DNA from: Pelomonas sp. CA6 | GTDB taxonomy: Bacteria > Pseudomonadota > Gammaproteobacteria > Burkholderiales > Burkholderiaceae_C | Direction: 5' to 3' | Length of the DNA stretch: 64,000 nucleotides | NCBI RefSeq assembly: GCF_022549225.1 | Contig: NZ_JAKZFD010000003.1 | Span: 409,296-473,295, forward strand | In this document: piece after piece, positions 59,560 to 64,000 of the stretch | Position numbering within the stretch: the first letter of the stretch is position 1 | Layout: each line of letters starts with the position of its first letter | Translations under genes and position numbers: made by a program | The notes under the pieces: generated by a model | Told to the model about the DNA's origin: nothing | Databases searched by the model: none | The model's input: the letters and a program-made list of their open reading frames with translations, nothing else

Positions 59560-61854
59560 TCAGGGGCGGCCGATGAACACGTACAGCGCGGTGCTGCCGC
59601 GCGGCGCATAGCCCAGGCCCACATACAGCGGGCCGATGCCGGTGTCCGTGCCCAGGAAGAGGCTGGCACCGTAGCGCATGTCGCTGAGGCGCACGTCGCG
59701 CCGGCTGGCCCAGGTGTTGCCGGCCTCCAGCGTGCCGCCGACGAAGAAGCCGCGCGTCAGCAGCGAATCGGTGATGCGCCTGTAATAGGTCAGGCGGCCC
59801 AGCAGCAGCGCATTGCCGCTGAGCTGGCCGGGCTGGTAGCCCGAGAGCTGGTGGAAGCCACCCAGCGAATAGCCGCCCAGGCCGCTGTCGTCGGGCTGGT
59901 CGACCAGCACGCCGCGCAGATGCATGTTCAGCGTGTTGGGGCCCCAGCTGCGCACCAGGCTGCCCTGACCTTCCAGGCGGAAGAAGCGGCCGCTGGCCAG
60001 GTTGCGGTTGCTCTGGTGGCCCACGGTGGCCTCGGCGGCGACGCGGTAGCCATGCAGCGGGAAGTTGGCGAAGTCCAGCTGATCGACGATGGTCTTCAGT
60101 CGCAGCCCGCGTTCCTGGCTGTTCCAGCGCAGCCCCGCGCCACCCTGCAAGGTGATCAGGTCCGGGCGGGCGCTGCGCGTGCTGGCCAGCAAGCCCAGCC
60201 GGATCTCGCCAAACTGGCCCCAGGGCTGGCCCAGGTCCAGTCCGATGCGGGCCTCGCGGCGCACCAGGCGGGCCAGGCCCTGCCCGCTCTGCGCGTCGTA
60301 GACGATGGGCTTGTTCTGCGAGACCTCGGCCCAGCCGGACGCGAACCAGTCGTCCGAGACGCCCAGCCGGATGCCCAGCGGGTGGTAGAGCTCGGAGTAG
60401 AGGCGCGGTGTCTGGCCGATCGCCAACTGATTGCGCCACTCGGTGCCGGTGGGCGTGAGCCAATGCCGGTTGTGGCTGATGCGCAGGTTGAAGCTGCTTT
60501 CGCCGCTGGAGTCGGTGGACAGGTCCAGGCCGACGCGGAAGTAGTTGGGCCCCCAGGGCTTGTCCTCGGTCGAGAAGACCAGGGTCTCGCCGCCCTCGCG
60601 GTCCTCGACGTGGTAGTCCACGCGCAGGTAGTCGCCGCTGGAAGACAGGAAGCGCGCGTCGCGCTCGGCCTTGTCGGCATCGAAGGCCTGGCCGGCCTTG
60701 GAGACCAGCTGGGCCTTGAAGCGTTCCGGATTGGTCTGGCTGCTGCCCTCGATGCGCACCGCGGCCAGCAGCGGCGTGGGCGTCTTGAGACCCGAGCGAG
60801 CCAGCCGCCATTCGGCATAGCGCTGCTCGTCCACCGCGAAGGCGCGCAGGCGCGGCAACATGGCCTCGGCGGCGCGCTCGCCGGACTCGATCAGCTCGCG
60901 CGCCTTGTCGAAATCGCCCGACGTGAGCTTGCCCAGCCGCGGCGTGATCAGCACGTCGTCCTCGTCCAGCGTGGCGAGCGAGCGCTGCACGTTCTGTTCG
61001 GTCAGGATGTTGATCATCTGCGCGGTCAGCCCGATCAGCGAGCCCAGGCTCTCGCGCCCGCCGACCGGCGTGCCCACGTTGACCGCGATCAGCCGCCGCG
61101 CGCCCATGCGGCGCGCCACGTCCAGCGGCAGGTTGTTGACCAGGCCGCCATCGCCGAGGATGCGGTCGCTCCATTCCACCGGCGCGAAGACGCCGGGCAC
61201 GCTCATGCTCGAGCGCATCGCCAGCGCGAGATCGCCGTGATCCAGCACCAGCTGCGCGCCGTTCTCCATGTCGGTGGCCACGGCCCGGAAGGGCGTGGGC
61301 AGGCGGTCGAAGGCGCGCACGTCGCGCACCGGCAGCGTCAGCCGGCGGATCAGTGCCTCCAGTCCGCGGCTGGACAGTGTGCCCTGCGGCACGCGGACCT
61401 CGCCGTCGCGCAGGCCGAACTCCAGCGTGGTGGAGAACTCGAAGTCCTCCTCCTTGCGCCGTTGCGACAGATCCTGTCGGTCCACCCGGCTGGCGAAGAT
61501 GCGGTCCCAGGAAATCTTCAGCAGCTCGGTCTGCAGCTCCTCGGCCGTCATGCCGCTGGCGTAGAGGCCGCCGATGATGGCGCCCATCGAGGTGCCGGCG
61601 ATCACGTCGACCGGGATGCGCTCGCGTTCCAGGACCTTGAGCACGCCCACATGGGCCAGGCCGCGCGCACCGCCGCCGGACAGCACCAGGCCCACGGCCT
61701 GCGGTGGGGGCGGCGCCTCCGGGGCCGCACTGGCGGGAAGGAAGATCGCGAACAAGCACGGCAGCAGGACACCCCGCAGCCGCCGCGAGGGGGTCGTCTT
61801 CAGGCGGTGTGGGTGCTGGCGGGGCGGGACGGCGCCGGAGGCGATCCTGGACAT
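59560..61854 (-). CDS. Patatin-like phospholipase autotransporter (type Vd, PlpD-like)
   Basis: This is a 764-residue secreted phospholipase. A signal peptide with a long N-region ends near ASAAPE. The patatin domain (about residues 50-270) has the glycine loop LSGGGARGLAHVGVLK, the nucleophile motif GTSMGAIIGG and the catalytic aspartate in ILGDGGLVNNLP. A POTRA-like stretch (about 365-420) and a C-terminal 16-strand-type beta barrel of the BamA/FhaC surface-antigen class follow, ending in YVFIGRP with a terminal aromatic-rich strand. This order defines type Vd secretion. It lies 4 bases downstream of the DUF1631 gene. Confidence 0.92.
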   Translation of the reverse strand: MSRIASGAVPPRQHPHRLKTTPSRRLRGVLLPCLFAIFLPASAAPEAPPPPQAVGLVLSGGGARGLAHVGVLKVLERERIPVDVIAGTSMGAIIGGLYASGMTAEELQTELLKISWDRIFASRVDRQDLSQRRKEEDFEFSTTLEFGLRDGEVRVPQGTLSSRGLEALIRRLTLPVRDVRAFDRLPTPFRAVATDMENGAQLVLDHGDLALAMRSSMSVPGVFAPVEWSDRILGDGGLVNNLPLDVARRMGARRLIAVNVGTPVGGRESLGSLIGLTAQMINILTEQNVQRSLATLDEDDVLITPRLGKLTSGDFDKARELIESGERAAEAMLPRLRAFAVDEQRYAEWRLARSGLKTPTPLLAAVRIEGSSQTNPERFKAQLVSKAGQAFDADKAERDARFLSSSGDYLRVDYHVEDREGGETLVFSTEDKPWGPNYFRVGLDLSTDSSGESSFNLRISHNRHWLTPTGTEWRNQLAIGQTPRLYSELYHPLGIRLGVSDDWFASGWAEVSQNKPIVYDAQSGQGLARLVRREARIGLDLGQPWGQFGEIRLGLLASTRSARPDLITLQGGAGLRWNSQERGLRLKTIVDQLDFANFPLHGYRVAAEATVGHQSNRNLASGRFFRLEGQGSLVRSWGPNTLNMHLRGVLVDQPDDSGLGGYSLGGFHQLSGYQPGQLSGNALLLGRLTYYRRITDSLLTRGFFVGGTLEAGNTWASRRDVRLSDMRYGASLFLGTDTGIGPLYVGLGYAPRGSTALYVFIGRP

Positions 61855-61858
61855 CGGC

Positions 61859-63862
61859 TCAGGCCTGGTCGTCCAGGTCCTGCAGCAGGCTGCCCATGGC
61901 GCGCTGCACCAGGTCTTCCTCCTCCAGGTGAGCGATCAGTCCATTGACCAGCAGCTGCTCCAGCGCGCCGCGCGTCAGCGAATGGCGCTCCTGGGCATCC
62001 TGGCCGACGAAGAGGAAGAGCTGGCGGCTCTCGCTGATCCAGGCGATCTGCGCCGTCCGCCATTCGCCTTGCACGAAGAGATGGAACCAGGCGCCGATCT
62101 GCAGCTGGTTCAGCCAGTCGGCCATGGCCTTGCGCGCCTCCGCGCTGTCGTGCTGCTGGTACAGGCCCAGCGGCACGGTGGGCAGCACGCCGCGGTCCAC
62201 CCGCTCGTGGGCCCAGCGCGAGGGCAGCTGCGACTCGCGCTCGCTGAGCAGCTGCTGCAGCAGATCCTCCGGCGACGGGGCGGCGGCATGCACCGCTTCG
62301 TGTCGCCCGTCCGGCTGCGCGGGCAGGCCGCGCAGCACGCGGCCATGCATGGCCATCAGCTCGGCCATGAAGGCCTGGCGCTTGTCGGCCGGCAGCTGGA
62401 TGTCGGCCATGCCCTGCTCCAGCGCCTGGACGAGTCCCGGCAGCTGCACGCGCAGGGCCTTCAGCGCGGCCGCGTCGCGCGGCGGCTGCACGCTGGCCAG
62501 CAGGCGGTCCACCAGGTCGACCGCGCGTTGCGCCTGCGCGGAGTCGCGGCCTTCCTTGACCATGGTCTGTGTGATCACCTCGGTCCACGGGCCGAGCAGA
62601 AAGTCGCGCAGCAGCTGGCCCGCACCGGCTTCGTCCAGCTGCGCCTGCAGCTGCTCGCGCAGCAGGCGGCGCCAGCTGTCGCGATGTTGTTCGCGCTCCA
62701 GGCTGGCCAGCGAGCTGGCACTGGATCGGCTGCGCCGCAGCGCCTGCTCGCGGATGAAGTGCTCCACCTCGGCCGACGCGGTCTGGAACATGGCCGCGCT
62801 GGGCTGCGCGGTCTCCAGCAGTGGCTGGATCTGGCGCTCCAGCGCCTGCAGGAACTCGCGCAGGTCGGGGTCGTCGGCGCGCGCGAAGCCGGCGCCATGG
62901 GCGGCGACGCGGTTCAGCAGCTGCCAGGTGGGATGGTCCTGGCGGCGCAGCAGTGAGACGTCCTGGCGCGACAGGCGGACGATGGCGACCTGCAGGCGCG
63001 CCAGAACAGCCTTCAGCGGCGGCAGCAGCGTGGGGTCGGCGAGGATCTGGTCGTACAGCCGCGAGAGCAGGTCGGCGCCCGGGGCGCCCAGCGCCGAGGC
63101 AGGCCCCATGCGCGGCGGCGGCTCGGCCTGGCCCAGGCGCTGCGGGCGCGAATTGACGTCCTCAACGCGCTGCGCCAGATGGTCCAGCGTGGCGCGGCCG
63201 TCCTGCAGGCTCAGGGCCTTGAACTGGCGCTGACGCAGGTCGCTGGCCCGTTCGCCGGCGCCATGGCTGGCCACCATCTCGGACAGCTTGGCTTCGCGCA
63301 GGCGGCGGCACAGCAGGCTGTAGAACTCGTGCAGATGGCGCGCCAGCGGATCCGCCGCGGCGCGCATCAGCGCATAGCGGCCGTCGGCGTCCAGCGGCTG
63401 CTGCTGGACGGCCTGGTTCAGCGCATGGGCGTAGAGCGCGGCGCGCAGCGGGTTGTCGCTCTTCAGCGGCCGGGCGATGCCGCGCAGCGCGGCGAAGAAG
63501 TTGCCCAGCTGGTGCAGCTCCGCGCGGCTTTGGTCCTCGATGGTAGCGATCACGTGGGCGATGCCCACGTCTTGCAGGGCCTGGCGTTCGTCGACCAGAC
63601 TCAGGCTGTCGGCGTCGCGCGGGCGGTCCTTGCCCAGCGGGTCGCGCCCTTCGCGGGCGGCGGCGAGCGCCTGGCCCAGCGCCGACTCCAGGCTGGCGGA
63701 AAAATCTACCCGGCGGCGGTTCCACGCCTCCAGCAGCATGTGGTACTGAGGCCGGCTCTTGAGCTCATCGCTGAGGCCGTTGAACAGGGCCAGCGACAGC
63801 GCCGGTGCATCGGCAATCGCTTCGTCGATCAGGGACTGGAACGTGAGGGCTTGTGCTTGCAT
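61859..63862 (-). CDS. DUF1631 family protein
   Basis: This is a 667-residue, largely helical cytoplasmic-looking protein with no signal peptide. The N-terminus resembles DUF1631 proteins, with YHMLLEAWNRRRVDFSASL and GIAHVIATIEDQSRAELHQL. The C-terminal 110 residues (LNQLQIGAWFHLFVQGEWR, AQIAWISESRQLFLFVGQ, SLTRGALEQLL) look like the compact beta domain found at the end of the family, possibly PilZ-like. Function is unknown. The ATG at 63862 (MQAQALTFQSL) was preferred over a longer frame. It is cotranscribed with the patatin gene. Confidence 0.8.
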   Translation of the reverse strand: MQAQALTFQSLIDEAIADAPALSLALFNGLSDELKSRPQYHMLLEAWNRRRVDFSASLESALGQALAAAREGRDPLGKDRPRDADSLSLVDERQALQDVGIAHVIATIEDQSRAELHQLGNFFAALRGIARPLKSDNPLRAALYAHALNQAVQQQPLDADGRYALMRAAADPLARHLHEFYSLLCRRLREAKLSEMVASHGAGERASDLRQRQFKALSLQDGRATLDHLAQRVEDVNSRPQRLGQAEPPPRMGPASALGAPGADLLSRLYDQILADPTLLPPLKAVLARLQVAIVRLSRQDVSLLRRQDHPTWQLLNRVAAHGAGFARADDPDLREFLQALERQIQPLLETAQPSAAMFQTASAEVEHFIREQALRRSRSSASSLASLEREQHRDSWRRLLREQLQAQLDEAGAGQLLRDFLLGPWTEVITQTMVKEGRDSAQAQRAVDLVDRLLASVQPPRDAAALKALRVQLPGLVQALEQGMADIQLPADKRQAFMAELMAMHGRVLRGLPAQPDGRHEAVHAAAPSPEDLLQQLLSERESQLPSRWAHERVDRGVLPTVPLGLYQQHDSAEARKAMADWLNQLQIGAWFHLFVQGEWRTAQIAWISESRQLFLFVGQDAQERHSLTRGALEQLLVNGLIAHLEEEDLVQRAMGSLLQDLDDQA

Positions 63863-64000
63863 TGTCGCGCGACAGGATGTGGCGCGATTATCTGCGCAGG
63901 TCCAGTCCACAAGGCCGCGGCCGGCGCCACAAAGCGCCGTTTGCGCCACAAATGCAAGCCTGCTCCGAGAATGCGCATGGGCCCGGGAGTGGGGCCCATG

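Noticed and set aside
59110..61947. 945-codon frame antisense to the patatin gene
   Set aside because: Low-complexity His/Gln/Arg-rich product opposite a gene with clear catalytic motifs.

Overview
The window is a GC-rich chromosomal segment that looks like a Burkholderiales betaproteobacterium, probably near the Leptothrix/Rubrivivax/Roseateles group. The evidence is the aroK-aroB-dgt-gltB-gltD order, the Mla operon, the zwf/hexR versus tal-pgi arrangement, the System II (ResB/CcsA) cytochrome c assembly genes, and the rplU-rpmA-obgE-proB run opposite an octaprenyl synthase gene. This placement is inferred from gene content and order only. Nearly all genes are intact core or housekeeping genes. 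There is no rRNA operon, prophage, plasmid gene or CRISPR array; one tRNA gene is present.

Layout. 1-6.2 kb: the 3' part of a large Ig-like lipoprotein gene, translationally overlapped by aroK, then aroB and dgt. 6.2-7.1 kb: a single-gene REP-associated tyrosine transposase (RAYT) element flanked by GGGGTCAG/CTGACCCC palindromes. 7.1-13.4 kb: gltB-gltD (GOGAT), closed by a terminator. 13.6-20.7 kb: a minor pilin operon, pilE-fimT-pilV-pilW-pilX-pilY1. 20.8-24.8 kb: an mlaF-E-D-A-C-B phospholipid transport operon. 24.8-30.6 kb: divergent sugar metabolism genes, zwf-hexR on the minus strand and tal-pgi-HAD phosphatase on the plus strand, with a HexR-like palindrome between them. 30.5-36.1 kb (minus): yacG, zapD, coaE, pilD, pilC, pilB. 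36.4-42.7 kb (minus): the accessory part, with an 855-aa lipoprotein built from ten EF-hand/cysteine repeats plus collagen-like linkers, and upstream of it a 1204-aa SARP-type regulator. 42.9-47.3 kb: tRNA-Pro(CGG), a polyprenyl synthase, then rplU-rpmA-obgE-proB. 47.4-53.3 kb: rppH, proS, a YeiB-like membrane protein, a lytic transglycosylase and msrQ-msrP. 53.5-57.7 kb (minus): ccsB, resB and a c4-type dihaem cytochrome. 57.8-63.9 kb: engB, an epoxide-hydrolase-like protein, a type Vd patatin autotransporter and a DUF1631 gene.

How the genes work together. Two pil clusters supply the type IV pilus assembly ATPase, platform protein and prepilin peptidase (pilB-C-D) and the pilus-tip priming complex (minor pilins and PilY1). 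The mla genes maintain outer-membrane lipid asymmetry. zwf, tal, pgi and HexR control hexose-phosphate flux. Envelope quality control is represented by MsrPQ, and ResB/CcsA deliver haem to apocytochromes such as the c4 cytochrome encoded just upstream.

The best candidates for something little described are (i) the ten-repeat Ca-loop/disulfide/collagen lipoprotein and its neighbouring SARP-cyclase-like-ATPase-TPR regulator, (ii) an exact 14-base word recurring four times inside unrelated genes with atypical codons, and (iii) an MlaA homologue lacking the lipobox cysteine.
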